The notes under the pieces: generated by a model
Database searches by the model: none
Told to the model about the DNA's origin: nothing
What the model saw: the letters and a program-made list of their open reading frames with translations, nothing else
DNA from: Planctomycetota bacterium
GTDB taxonomy: Bacteria; Planctomycetota; Phycisphaerae; Phycisphaerales; UBA1924
Reading direction: 5' to 3'
Assembly: GCA_023432465.1 (NCBI GenBank)
Contig: JAEYUO010000139.1
Coordinates: 5,847 to 69,846, forward strand
DNA: 64,000 nucleotides
Made by a program: the position numbers and the translations under genes
In this document: in pieces, positions 46,701-54,734 of the stretch
How positions within the stretch are numbered: the stretch's first letter is position 1
Layout of the letters: every line of letters starts with the position of its first letter

Positions 46701-47678
46701 TCAAGCACTCCTCGCACGCGATCGGACTCGCTGTCGTAGTTTGAGTTCGAGTGGGGCATGCGCAGGCGAGGGTTCAAGCAGCGGAGGCTCCGCGGCGTAG
46801 GGGGCCATGACGTACTCAACACTTGCGCGCAGTGGCACCTGCTCAAGACGTTTTTGAATCAGCTTGAGGTACTTCGACTCGATCTCAACGCCAATCGAGT
46901 TTCGGCCCGTTTCGATGGCGGCCATCGTCGTGGTTCCGGTTCCCGCGAACGGATCGACCACCGTGTCGCCCGTGAAACTGAACATCCGAATCAACCGTCG
47001 AGGAATTTCCATCGGGAAGGGCGCGGGGTGCTCCTTACGCAACTGCCCGGTCACATCGGTCCAGACCCCGCAGAACCATTTGGAGTAGTCGTCGGTCGAA
47101 ATGAAGCTGTGTTTCTCCTGAAGCGAGGTGGGCTTGCGGTACCCCCCCGGCTTGCGCAGGAACAAAATGTGCTCCAGGTCGTTCTTCACCACGCCATTGG
47201 GTAGGTTCGGCTTCCCAAGGAACCGACTGGAAGACGACGCTTCGAGCTTGATATTCGCGACCTTCTGCCAGCGAATCGGTGTGAGGTTGTCGAATCCGAT
47301 CCGGCGGGCACGGACCTGGATGTCCGCCGAGAGTGGAAGCACATAATGGCGACCGGCGCGCTTTCGCGACATGCACACATCACCCACCACGCATGCAACA
47401 CGACCGCCGGGCACGAGGATCCGCAGACACTCTCCCCAGACTTTGTCGAGTTCTTCAAGGAACAGTTCGTATGACTGGATGCTTCCGAGTTGATTCGGGC
47501 TGTCCGAGTAGTGAATCAGCGCGCCGTAGGGTGGCGAGGTGACCACGAGGTGCACGGTCTCGGAGGGGATGAATGAGAGATTGCGAGCGTCGCCATGGCA
47601 AACTGTGTGTCTGGTCAGCATCGGGGTAGGCTCGCACGTTGGGATACGCACCTGCGGGTAATCTGACGCGATCACCAT
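46701..47678 (-). CDS. Type II DNA methyltransferase (beta class, N4-cytosine or N6-adenine)
   Basis: A 325-residue enzyme. The catalytic motif VVTSPPYG (47-52) precedes the SAM motif VVDPFAGTGTTTMAAIETGRNSIGVEIE (about 241-268), the permuted order of the beta class. The SPPY form is common in N4-cytosine methylases. RWQKVANIKLEASSSS and RKPGGYRKP lie in the target-recognition part. It protects host DNA from the endonuclease encoded directly downstream. Two starts are possible: 47678 (used) and 47621 (MLTRHTVCHGDARNL, close to the usual family N-terminus). It lies 35 bases after the kinase gene on the same strand, but codon use and GC differ. Confidence 0.88.
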   Translation of the reverse strand: MVIASDYPQVRIPTCEPTPMLTRHTVCHGDARNLSFIPSETVHLVVTSPPYGALIHYSDSPNQLGSIQSYELFLEELDKVWGECLRILVPGGRVACVVGDVCMSRKRAGRHYVLPLSADIQVRARRIGFDNLTPIRWQKVANIKLEASSSSRFLGKPNLPNGVVKNDLEHILFLRKPGGYRKPTSLQEKHSFISTDDYSKWFCGVWTDVTGQLRKEHPAPFPMEIPRRLIRMFSFTGDTVVDPFAGTGTTTMAAIETGRNSIGVEIESKYLKLIQKRLEQVPLRASVEYVMAPYAAEPPLLEPSPAHAPLELKLRQRVRSRARSA

Positions 47679-47713
47679 GCTATCAGACTTGTCGATGTTC
47701 CGCCGTCTCGACG

Positions 47714-48622
47714 CTACGCCCGCTCGTGCTGGACGGGCTCGATCTTGGGGAGCTGGCCGGACTTCCTCAGGATCTGTTCCGCGTGCAACTTGCCGCGGAT
47801 CAGGTTGAGACGGTCGCAGACCTGCTCCATGCTGGGGCGCTGGTCGGGGTTGATCTCGACGCACTCCATGACGAGCTTGTCGAGCATCTCGGGCACGCGC
47901 GCATTGAGCTCGATGGTCCGGCGCGGGCGTTCGAGGAGGTGGTCCTCGACGGAACCGGTGAGCGAGTCGGCCTTGGCGAGGGCGGTGGGGACGAAGCTGC
48001 GGGTGAGCATCCAGTACATGGCCGCGCCGAGGTTGTAGACATCGGTCTTGGGGGTGATGGCGCGGCGGTGGACCTGCTCGGGCGCGATGTAGTCGGGCGT
48101 GCCCTGGATGCGCTGCTTGACGGTGCCGATCTTGCAGGACTGGCCGAGGTCGATGACCTTGGCGTTGAGTTCGTTGTCAACGATGATGTTGTTGGGCTTC
48201 ATGTCCGCGTGGACGAAGCCCGCGGCGTGCATGTTGCCCAGGCCCTGGGCCACCTGCTCGCAGATCAGCACGGCATCCTCGAAGGTCGCCGGGGGCTCGC
48301 GCTCGACGCTGGCGCCATCGACGTGCTCCATCACCAAGAAGAGCTCGCCGACGGTGAGGAGGCCGGACTTCTTGGTGATGCACTTCTCGACGCGGCGGAT
48401 GCGCGGGGAGCGGATCTTGCTGCCGATCTCGTACTCGGTGATCGCCTGATCAAGAAACCGCTGGTCCTTCTCGGAGTCGCGCACGACGTGCTTGAGGGAC
48501 CAGATCTGCTTGGTCTTGGGATCCTGGACGAGGTAGATGATCGAGGCCGCGCCGCGGCCCAGTTCCGACATGACTCGGAACCCCTCCACCGTCTCACCTT
48601 GCTTCTTGGGTTGCAGAGGCAC
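47714..48622 (-). CDS. Serine/threonine protein kinase (Hanks type) with variant motifs
   Basis: A 302-residue cytoplasmic kinase: GFRVMSELGRGAASIIYLVQD (P-loop), SLKHVV (ATP Lys), FVHADMKPNNIIVD (catalytic loop, HAD for the usual HRD), VIDLGQSC (DLG for DFG), GTPDYIAPEQ (activation/P+1 loop) and DVYNLGAAMYWML. The C-terminus has no membrane segment or sensor domain, so it is soluble. The GTG at 48622 has GGAGCTGGAGTCAGA upstream and is preferred to a GTG at 48667. A promoter-like TTGAAC-N17-GATACT lies at 48857-48885. Substrates unknown. Confidence 0.88.
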   Translation of the reverse strand: MPLQPKKQGETVEGFRVMSELGRGAASIIYLVQDPKTKQIWSLKHVVRDSEKDQRFLDQAITEYEIGSKIRSPRIRRVEKCITKKSGLLTVGELFLVMEHVDGASVEREPPATFEDAVLICEQVAQGLGNMHAAGFVHADMKPNNIIVDNELNAKVIDLGQSCKIGTVKQRIQGTPDYIAPEQVHRRAITPKTDVYNLGAAMYWMLTRSFVPTALAKADSLTGSVEDHLLERPRRTIELNARVPEMLDKLVMECVEINPDQRPSMEQVCDRLNLIRGKLHAEQILRKSGQLPKIEPVQHERA

Positions 48623-48977
48623 TCTGACTCCAGCTCCAAACCGACTTGTCCCCCGCCTCCCACACACCGTCGCACTGCTGACTGAGCGAGACGGCCCGGC
48701 ACGAACCGCCGGCTACCGAAACCCCAACCCGACCCCCTGAACCCCCCTAGAAGGCGTTCAAGGACCTCGACCCGAGCGTCGAGACACCCAAAGAGGCGAA
48801 AGAACCGGGCAAGACCATTCGCTCAAATGGGTTGGGCGGATCGTAGCAAGGCGGAAAGTATCGGCATCGCGGCCAAAGAGTTCAATGCCGAACCTGAGAA
48901 CAGAACAAATCCCTTCGAACCTGACGGTGCGTCGGGGCAAGCCGGCACGGAGACAAGTTTAGCTTGGGGCGGTCGGC
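48623..48977 (-). promoter_or_regulatory. Leader of the kinase gene with promoter-like sequence
   Basis: No gene is recognised in these 355 bases. On the minus strand TTGAAC (48885-48880) and GATACT (48862-48857) are spaced by 17 bases, as in a sigma-70 promoter. That leaves a ~230-base leader before the kinase GTG with a CTCGAC/GTCGAG hairpin near 48769-48783. Confidence 0.35.
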
Positions 48978-49670
48978 TCAGCGATTTCCCGAGGCCAGGT
49001 TGGTGGCCGCGGGGAAGAGCTTGCCGGGATCGCTGACGTTGGCGATCTGCGAATGGAGCAGGACCCGGTTCTCCGGGATTCCGAGCTTGCGGCAGAGCGT
49101 CTGGGTGAGCTCGGAAAGCTCGCGGAGCTGGGCCGGGGTGAAGGGGCGACGGTCGCCATCGCCGACGAGGCAGATGCTGATGGCGTGGTGGTTGTACCAA
49201 TCGCCCTCGGGGCCGGCGGCGTGGGCACCGGGGAGCTGGTCGCGCCAGCGGAAGCCGAGGTAGACCTGGCCGTCCTCCATGCCGCGGCCGTTGCCGATGA
49301 TGAAGTGGTGGCCGAGCCCTTTGAGGCTGCGGGCCTCGTGCTCGCGCTCGATGGAGGCGGGGGAGCCGTTGAGCGCGCCGGAGTGATGAATGACGATCGC
49401 CTGCCAGCGACGGGTATCGAGGGGGCGGCGAGTCTCGAAGACTGGGTCGGCCGCACCGGCGATGCCGACGCCGGAGGCCACGGCGAGGGGCGAGAGCGTC
49501 AGGCCGTCGGTCCGAGGGACCTGGCCCTTGTCGAGCAGCATTAACAGACCGCCAACAACGGTCATGGAGGCGAGGAAGCTGACCCAGACGATCCGCGCGC
49601 GCCGGCCAATGGCGGGGCTTGAAGCCTCTCGTTGGACGGACTTGGACTTGCGGCGGGTGTAAACGGCCAT
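48978..49670 (-). CDS. Membrane-anchored N-acetylmuramoyl-L-alanine amidase (Amidase_2)
   Basis: A 230-residue protein. One N-terminal membrane segment (IVWVSFLASMTVVGGLLMLL) anchors a periplasmic domain. The amidase_2 motifs are WQAIVIHHSGA (Zn His), GLGHHFIIGNGRGMEDGQVYLGFRW, GAHAAGPEGDWYNHHAISICLVGDG and VLLHSQIANVSDP, which replaces the usual GHR-DxxxTxCPG Zn block, with the His kept. It is predicted to cut the lactyl-peptide bond of peptidoglycan or to bind it. The presence of peptidoglycan hydrolases agrees with the finding that planctomycetes have peptidoglycan. The start at 49670 lies shortly upstream of a positively charged segment. Confidence 0.84.
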   Translation of the reverse strand: MAVYTRRKSKSVQREASSPAIGRRARIVWVSFLASMTVVGGLLMLLDKGQVPRTDGLTLSPLAVASGVGIAGAADPVFETRRPLDTRRWQAIVIHHSGALNGSPASIEREHEARSLKGLGHHFIIGNGRGMEDGQVYLGFRWRDQLPGAHAAGPEGDWYNHHAISICLVGDGDRRPFTPAQLRELSELTQTLCRKLGIPENRVLLHSQIANVSDPGKLFPAATNLASGNR

Positions 49671-49828
49671 GGTTGCTCCCCGATGGTACCAAACGATCGG
49701 GTGAGCGGCCGTGATCTCTTCCCAATTTCGCGCGCGATCTGGCGCAAGTGGTGATGAGTTGCCGTTACCGGCGTTACACGCTGCTCATCCACCGGTTATA
49801 CGGACAGGTTTTCCACAATCGGGGACGA

Positions 49829-51103
49829 TTACTCCGCGCGCGGTGTCGGGTCGATGGACTGGTCTGTCGGGAGTGGCTCAAGACCGAGGCGATCGAGGAT
49901 GATCGGGATGGCCTGCGCGGGCGGGATCTGCACGCCGCGAAGTTCATCGAGCTTGTTGAGGATGGTCCAACGCTTGAGCATCGAACGGTGATCGGCGGCG
50001 ATCTCGACGTGATCGGAGACGCCTTCGAGCCGTGTGGATGCGGCGGGGACCATGCCGTCGCCGAGCGTTTCGACGACTGCGCAGGCCTGCGAGGTGAGCG
50101 CGACCGCGCGATCGGCCCCGAGGAAGCCGGCCCACTGGGTTGACGCCTCGGTCTTGAGATACTCGCAGGCCTTGGCGGGCGTGACGACGCCGCAGATGGT
50201 GGTGAGTTGGACATGCAGCGGGAGCGGGTGTGCGTTCAGCTCCTTCAGGAAGTCGGAGCCCTCGCAGAGATCGCGGCCCGCATCGCCGTTGCCATCGCCC
50301 GAGTGGGCGAGGAGGCCGGAGCCCTCGGCGGCGGTGTTCTGGACCCGGCGGACGATCTGCTCGCGCGCCTCGGCAACGGCCTGCATCGCCGCGAGCGGGG
50401 AGCCGTGGTTGGGCGTTCCACACATGATGAGACGTTCGATGGAGGGAAGCTCGGTCGTCGCGGCGGCGTTGCCCGCGTAGGCCTCGGGCGAGACGAGCAC
50501 TGCGCGGCTGACGAGGCCGCCCATGGAGTGGGCGACGATCGAGACCTCATCGACACCCCGGGCACGGAGCGTGCGGAGGGCGGCGGCGAGGTCCTTCGCG
50601 GATGCCGCGAGGGCCTGGTCGTTGGGGTAGTCGAAGCGGATAACGGTCGCGTTGTGGGCCAGAAGGTGGGGCGTGAGCTCATCCCAGATCGCGCCGGGCT
50701 CATCGAGGCCGTGGATGAGCAGGACGATGTGCGTTGTGGCGTCCGCATCGCCGGCGGGCGCGAGCGCGGCATCGGCGATGGGCCGCCAGACGGGTGTGTC
50801 GGATGCGTCAGAAGAGGAATCGTCCGGCAACGAGGCGATGGCGAGCGTGGCCTGGGCGACGGTGCTCTCGGCGCCGAGGAGTTCGCGGCGGGCACGGGCG
50901 AGCGCATCGTTTGCCGCCTGCTCAGCGTGAGCGGCCTTGGCCTTGAGCCAGCTCTCGGCGCGTGCTGCCCGCTCGCGCCACGTCGCGAGCGATTCCTGTT
51001 CGGCCGGCTCGGTCGCCGCGGCGGGGGCGGCTGGCTCGGACGGGGGATCCGGGAAGAGCGCGGCAATGGCGAGACCGGCGGTGCAGGCGAGGAGGGCGTT
51101 CAT
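49829..51103 (-). CDS. Exported alpha/beta hydrolase, lipase/acyltransferase-like
   Basis: A 424-residue protein with a signal-like N-terminus (MNALLACTAGLAIAALF) and an Ala/Glu-rich region (about 25-95) that may form a coiled coil. The hydrolase core starts with IVLLIHGLDEPGAIWDELTPHL (oxyanion loop), followed by VSIVAHSMGGLVSRAVL, where Ser is the nucleophile, and RLIMCGTPNHGSPLAAM typical of PGAP1/lecithin-cholesterol-acyltransferase-like lipases. An acidic residue (ETLGDGMVPAAS) and His (DHVEIAADH) complete a triad. It probably acts on envelope or external lipids. No neighbour explains its substrate; the MlaD-like gene lies 75 bases upstream on the same strand. Confidence 0.8.
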   Translation of the reverse strand: MNALLACTAGLAIAALFPDPPSEPAAPAAATEPAEQESLATWRERAARAESWLKAKAAHAEQAANDALARARRELLGAESTVAQATLAIASLPDDSSSDASDTPVWRPIADAALAPAGDADATTHIVLLIHGLDEPGAIWDELTPHLLAHNATVIRFDYPNDQALAASAKDLAAALRTLRARGVDEVSIVAHSMGGLVSRAVLVSPEAYAGNAAATTELPSIERLIMCGTPNHGSPLAAMQAVAEAREQIVRRVQNTAAEGSGLLAHSGDGNGDAGRDLCEGSDFLKELNAHPLPLHVQLTTICGVVTPAKACEYLKTEASTQWAGFLGADRAVALTSQACAVVETLGDGMVPAASTRLEGVSDHVEIAADHRSMLKRWTILNKLDELRGVQIPPAQAIPIILDRLGLEPLPTDQSIDPTPRAE

Positions 51104-51178
51104 GCTTGATTGTTCCGGAAAGGAGGTGCCGCGGTTCAGGAATGCGGCGAAGTCTCACCCGAACATACTGCGATCGAG

Positions 51179-52471
51179 CTACTTCCCGTCGGCGACCCAG
51201 CGGTCCATAAAGGCCTTCTCGGCCTGTTGATACTGCTCGAAGGCGGACTTGAGGCGCTGGGTGAGGCCGTCGATGGTGGCCTGGTCGATCCGCTCGCCCC
51301 CGGGTGCGGCGGCGCGTTCCGCGGTCACGCGAAGAGCTTCGGAGGCGGCACGAAGCTGGGTGACGGTTTCGGAATAGGCGCGGACGGAGTTGTACAGGAG
51401 CTCGTTTTCGAGTTCCTTCTTGGTCGGCTGGTACAGCAGCCGCCACGGCGCGGCACGGACCTCGATGGTGACGAGCTTGAGCTGCTGCGCCGCGAGCATG
51501 GCAGCGGTGATCGTCTCTTCCAGCTCAGGGCTCTTGGTGGTGATCAGCTCATCGGCCCGGGCCGCGGCGGAGGCGAAGGAATCGAGCCCCTGCCGACCGG
51601 AATCGAGCGCGGCGATGAACTTGTCGTAGGCCTCGCCCTGGACCTTGCGGGTGAACTCGCGGACGGACTCGATGGCCTCGTCGATCTTCGGGCGGTTGAC
51701 ATCGATGACTTGCTGCGCGGAGGCGATGAAGTCGCGGGCCTGCTGCGTCCCCTGCTCGACGGATTCGATGATGGCCGGGATGCGCTGAGACCCTTCCTCG
51801 ATGCGCTTGACGATCGAGTCGGCCCCGGTGGCCCAGCCGTCCCAGCGGGTTCGCGCATCGGCCGTGATGGCGCGGATGTTGGCGGCGGAGGCCTGGGCAT
51901 CGTCCATGATCGGGCCGATGCGGGGTTCGACATCGCCCACGATGCGATCGACCTGGGCGATGATCCCCTGGATCTTGGCGTAATCCCCGGGAGAGAGGAA
52001 CCCAGGGGCGCCGAGCCGGCCGTAGAGGCGGCCACCCTCATTCAGCAGCCGCGGCGGACCGGGCGGGACGATGCCGTCCGGACGGTACATCGGAAGCGGG
52101 GAGATGTTGATCGAGCTGGAAGTGCCCAGGAGGGGTCGCTGGAGCTGGACATCGGCATCTTCGTAGAGCCGTACGTTGGCATCGATGGCGATCTCGACTT
52201 CGAGGCCCAGCGGCTCGTTGGTTGCCTCATCGAAGACGAAGCGGGTCTCGGTGACATGGCCGACCTGCTTCCCGCCGACCTTGACGACCGACCCCTCGTC
52301 AAGGCCTTCCGCGCCGTCCAGAAGCGTGAAGGAGACCAGATAGGTCGACTTGTCGCCGAGGCGATCCCACAGGTTGGAAACGAGGATCACGATGAACACG
52401 CCCAAGGAGAGCGTGATGAGCACGAAGAGCCCTGCGAGGATGTTGTTGCGTGAACTGCGGCCGGAAGCCAT
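51179..52471 (-). CDS. MlaD/Mce-family lipid transport protein
   Basis: A 430-residue protein with one N-terminal membrane helix (NILAGLFVLITLSLGVFIVILVSNLW) and an MCE domain: TYLVSFTLLDGAEGLDEGSVVKVGGKQVGHVTETRF and INISPLPMYRPDGIVPP. The long C-terminal part (about 180-430) is helical and rich in Ala/Gln/Glu heptads, as in coiled-coil Mce tails that bridge the periplasm. MCE proteins carry phospholipids between membranes with an MlaE permease and MlaF ATPase. Neither is adjacent, so the partner must be elsewhere or it acts alone. It runs in the same direction as the lipase-like gene downstream. Confidence 0.88.
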   Translation of the reverse strand: MASGRSSRNNILAGLFVLITLSLGVFIVILVSNLWDRLGDKSTYLVSFTLLDGAEGLDEGSVVKVGGKQVGHVTETRFVFDEATNEPLGLEVEIAIDANVRLYEDADVQLQRPLLGTSSSINISPLPMYRPDGIVPPGPPRLLNEGGRLYGRLGAPGFLSPGDYAKIQGIIAQVDRIVGDVEPRIGPIMDDAQASAANIRAITADARTRWDGWATGADSIVKRIEEGSQRIPAIIESVEQGTQQARDFIASAQQVIDVNRPKIDEAIESVREFTRKVQGEAYDKFIAALDSGRQGLDSFASAAARADELITTKSPELEETITAAMLAAQQLKLVTIEVRAAPWRLLYQPTKKELENELLYNSVRAYSETVTQLRAASEALRVTAERAAAPGGERIDQATIDGLTQRLKSAFEQYQQAEKAFMDRWVADGK

Positions 52472-52614
52472 GGTGCGCCTGCGGAGGGTTGGGACCTTGG
52501 TACTGCGTGGAGAAGCTCAAACACTCGCTGAGAGCGAGCGACAGGGTACACGAACCAAACGCGGTTTGCCTGTTTGCGGCGTCGGGAAGTGCATCGATGT
52601 GGTAGAACACGGCA

Positions 52615-53349
52615 ATGCACAGGATTCACTGGGATGGCCCGCTGCCGGTCGAAGGCACGGCCGCGACCGTTGGCGAGGACGAGGCCGCGCACGCACTGCG
52701 CGTCAAGCGGATGCGGATCGGGGAGGCGATTGAACTGCTGGACGGTTCCGGGGGGGTTGCTCGCGGAAAGGTCGAGAGCGTGGCAGGCAGCGGCGGGGGT
52801 CGCCGGGGGGGGCTGGTGGTTCGCGTGGAGAGGGTTCGGCATGAAGGGGAAGTCCGGCCTCGGGTTGAGGTGTGGGCGGCGACACCGAAGGGGGCGCGTG
52901 TGGATGAGATGGTGGAAGGGCTGAGCGAGGTGGGCGCGGCGGCGTGGATTCCGCTACGGGCGGAGCGGTCGGTGGTGGAACCGCGCATGACAAAGCTGGA
53001 CCGGCTGTCGCGGCTGGCGGTGGAAAGCGCCAAGCAATGCGGCCGCGCATGGTTCCTGCGGATCGAGCAGGAGCGGACGCTCCGGGATGCGTTGACGCGG
53101 GCGAACGGGACGCGCGTGATCGTCGCGGATGCGTCTGGGGTTGGCGCGGACGAGATTGAGCGCACAGAGACGGCGGTGGTGCGGGTGGTGGTCGGTCCGG
53201 AGGGCGGGTGGACGGCGGAGGAACTGGCGAGTGCGCGTGATGCAGGGGCGGTGGTGACCAGGTTCGGGCCGCACTCGATGCGGGTGGAGACCGCGGCGGT
53301 TGCGGCGGCGGCGGTGGTGTTGAACCGGTTTGGATCGGGGCCTGATTGA
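52615..53349 (+). CDS. rsmE: 16S rRNA m3U1498 methyltransferase
   Basis: A 244-residue SPOUT-type methyltransferase of the RsmE family. MHRIHWDG, EAAHALRVKRMRIGEAIELLDGSG (PUA-like N-domain) and VVGPEGGWTAEELASARDAG with RFGPHSMRVETAAVAAAAVVLNR (SAM-binding trefoil knot) are diagnostic. It methylates U1498 in the 30S decoding region. Length is usual for the family. It is monocistronic here, with a prenyltransferase-repeat protein gene 75 bases downstream in the same direction. A GC-rich 5' region gives no strong Shine-Dalgarno. Confidence 0.92.
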   Translation: MHRIHWDGPLPVEGTAATVGEDEAAHALRVKRMRIGEAIELLDGSGGVARGKVESVAGSGGGRRGGLVVRVERVRHEGEVRPRVEVWAATPKGARVDEMVEGLSEVGAAAWIPLRAERSVVEPRMTKLDRLSRLAVESAKQCGRAWFLRIEQERTLRDALTRANGTRVIVADASGVGADEIERTETAVVRVVVGPEGGWTAEELASARDAGAVVTRFGPHSMRVETAAVAAAAVVLNRFGSGPD

Positions 53350-53424
53350 ATCGGCGGGCCCCGCGGCAGGTAGAACCTGGGCGGGCCAACAATCTCTTCG
53401 GGCCTTTGTCAGGAGTGCATCGCC

Positions 53425-54714
53425 ATGTTGATTCAAATGATGGCCGCGGCGTGTTGCGTTGCCGGTCTGCATGCCGCGACCGGGGCACAGCCGGGAGCAC
53501 AGGTGGCACCGCCCGAGAAGCCGGAAGAGGTTTCGCCATCGGAACGCGGGGCCGCGGAGCGTGCTGCGGAGATGGCGCAGCGCGCGGAGGCGTGGCTGAT
53601 CTCGCAGCAGGACAAGACGAGCGGCGGCTGGGGTGTGCCGGAGGGTGCGACGGATGAAGCGGGACGGAGTGTGCGGCCGCACATGCCGGGGATCACCGCG
53701 CTGGTGTTGACGGGGCTGCTGCTGGGGGAGGATGAATCGGGGAGCGAGGAACGCGCACCGCGGCAGGAAGTGATGATGGGTGTGAAGTACCTGCTGAACT
53801 GGCAGCAGCCCGACGGGGGGATCTATGACCGGGTGCTGCCGTCGTACAACACATCGCTGGCGGTGAGCGCGCTGTCGAAGGTGGATATGCCGCGGGCGCG
53901 CGAGGCGCGGGACACCGCGGTGGGCTTTCTGCGGAAGTTGCAGTGGAGCGAGTTTTCGGACAACAGTGTGGGCGGCGGCGAGGCGCCCAAGCCGGTTGAG
54001 CGCAATCACCCGTTTTACGGCGGCGTGGGGTATGGCAAGCATGGCAGGCCCGACGGATCGAACATGAACCTGTTCATGCAGGCGATGCAGGATGCGGGGG
54101 TGCCGAGCGATGACCCGGCGGTGCAGCGGGCGCTGGTGTTTCTCCAGCGGCTCCAGATGCAGGACAGCGTGAACGACATGCCGTACGCCGACTCAAGCAA
54201 CCAGGGCGGGTTCATTTACGCCACGGTGGAGAACGCCGAGTCGGTCGATGGCCGCGCTGGCCAGAGCATGGCGGGGATGGTGGAGGAAACGCTCGATGAC
54301 GGGACGCAGGTGAGCCGGCTTCGGGCATATGGCTCGATGACGTATGCGGGCTTCAAGAGCTATCTGTATGCGGAACTGAACCGGGAGGACGAGCGCGTGC
54401 AGGCCGCGTTTGAATGGATCCGGCGGCACTACACGGTGGATGAGAACCCGGGGATGGGGACCGACGGGCTGTACTACTACTACGTGACGTTTGCGCGTGC
54501 GCTCGCCGCGCTGGGGGAGGACCGGATCGGACTCGTCAAGGGCGAGGGGATGGAGACGGAGCGTCGCGACTGGCGGACGGACCTGGTCGCGAAGCTGGCG
54601 ACGCTGCAGAACGAGGACGGCTCCTTCCGCAGCGTGGATGACCGGTGGATGGAGAACGACCCGGTGCTGATCACCGCGTACGCGTTGATCGCGCTCCGCG
54701 AGGCGACGAAGTAA
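53425..54714 (+). CDS. Exported prenyltransferase/squalene-oxidase repeat protein
   Basis: A 429-residue protein starting at 53425 behind GTCAGGAGTGCATCGCC. A short signal (MLIQMMAAACCVAGLHAATG) precedes an alpha/alpha-toroid: GGWGVPE, LLNWQQPDGGIYDRVLPSYNTSLAVSAL, FLRKLQWSE, RALVFLQRLQ, QGGFIYA, YGSMTYAGFKSYLYAE and LATLQNEDGSF are repeated QxxDGGF-like units. No DxDD of terpene cyclases is seen, so it is unlikely to cyclise. Related planctomycete proteins are exported and uncharacterised. It is followed by a hydrolase-like gene 20 bases later in the same direction, probably one transcript. Confidence 0.84.
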   Translation: MLIQMMAAACCVAGLHAATGAQPGAQVAPPEKPEEVSPSERGAAERAAEMAQRAEAWLISQQDKTSGGWGVPEGATDEAGRSVRPHMPGITALVLTGLLLGEDESGSEERAPRQEVMMGVKYLLNWQQPDGGIYDRVLPSYNTSLAVSALSKVDMPRAREARDTAVGFLRKLQWSEFSDNSVGGGEAPKPVERNHPFYGGVGYGKHGRPDGSNMNLFMQAMQDAGVPSDDPAVQRALVFLQRLQMQDSVNDMPYADSSNQGGFIYATVENAESVDGRAGQSMAGMVEETLDDGTQVSRLRAYGSMTYAGFKSYLYAELNREDERVQAAFEWIRRHYTVDENPGMGTDGLYYYYVTFARALAALGEDRIGLVKGEGMETERRDWRTDLVAKLATLQNEDGSFRSVDDRWMENDPVLITAYALIALREATK

Positions 54715-54734
54715 CCGACCGATGGAGGTGCCCG

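Noticed and set aside
53425..54714. Terpene or squalene cyclase
   Set aside because: The fold repeats are present, but the DxDD catalytic motif is not, and the protein has an export signal.
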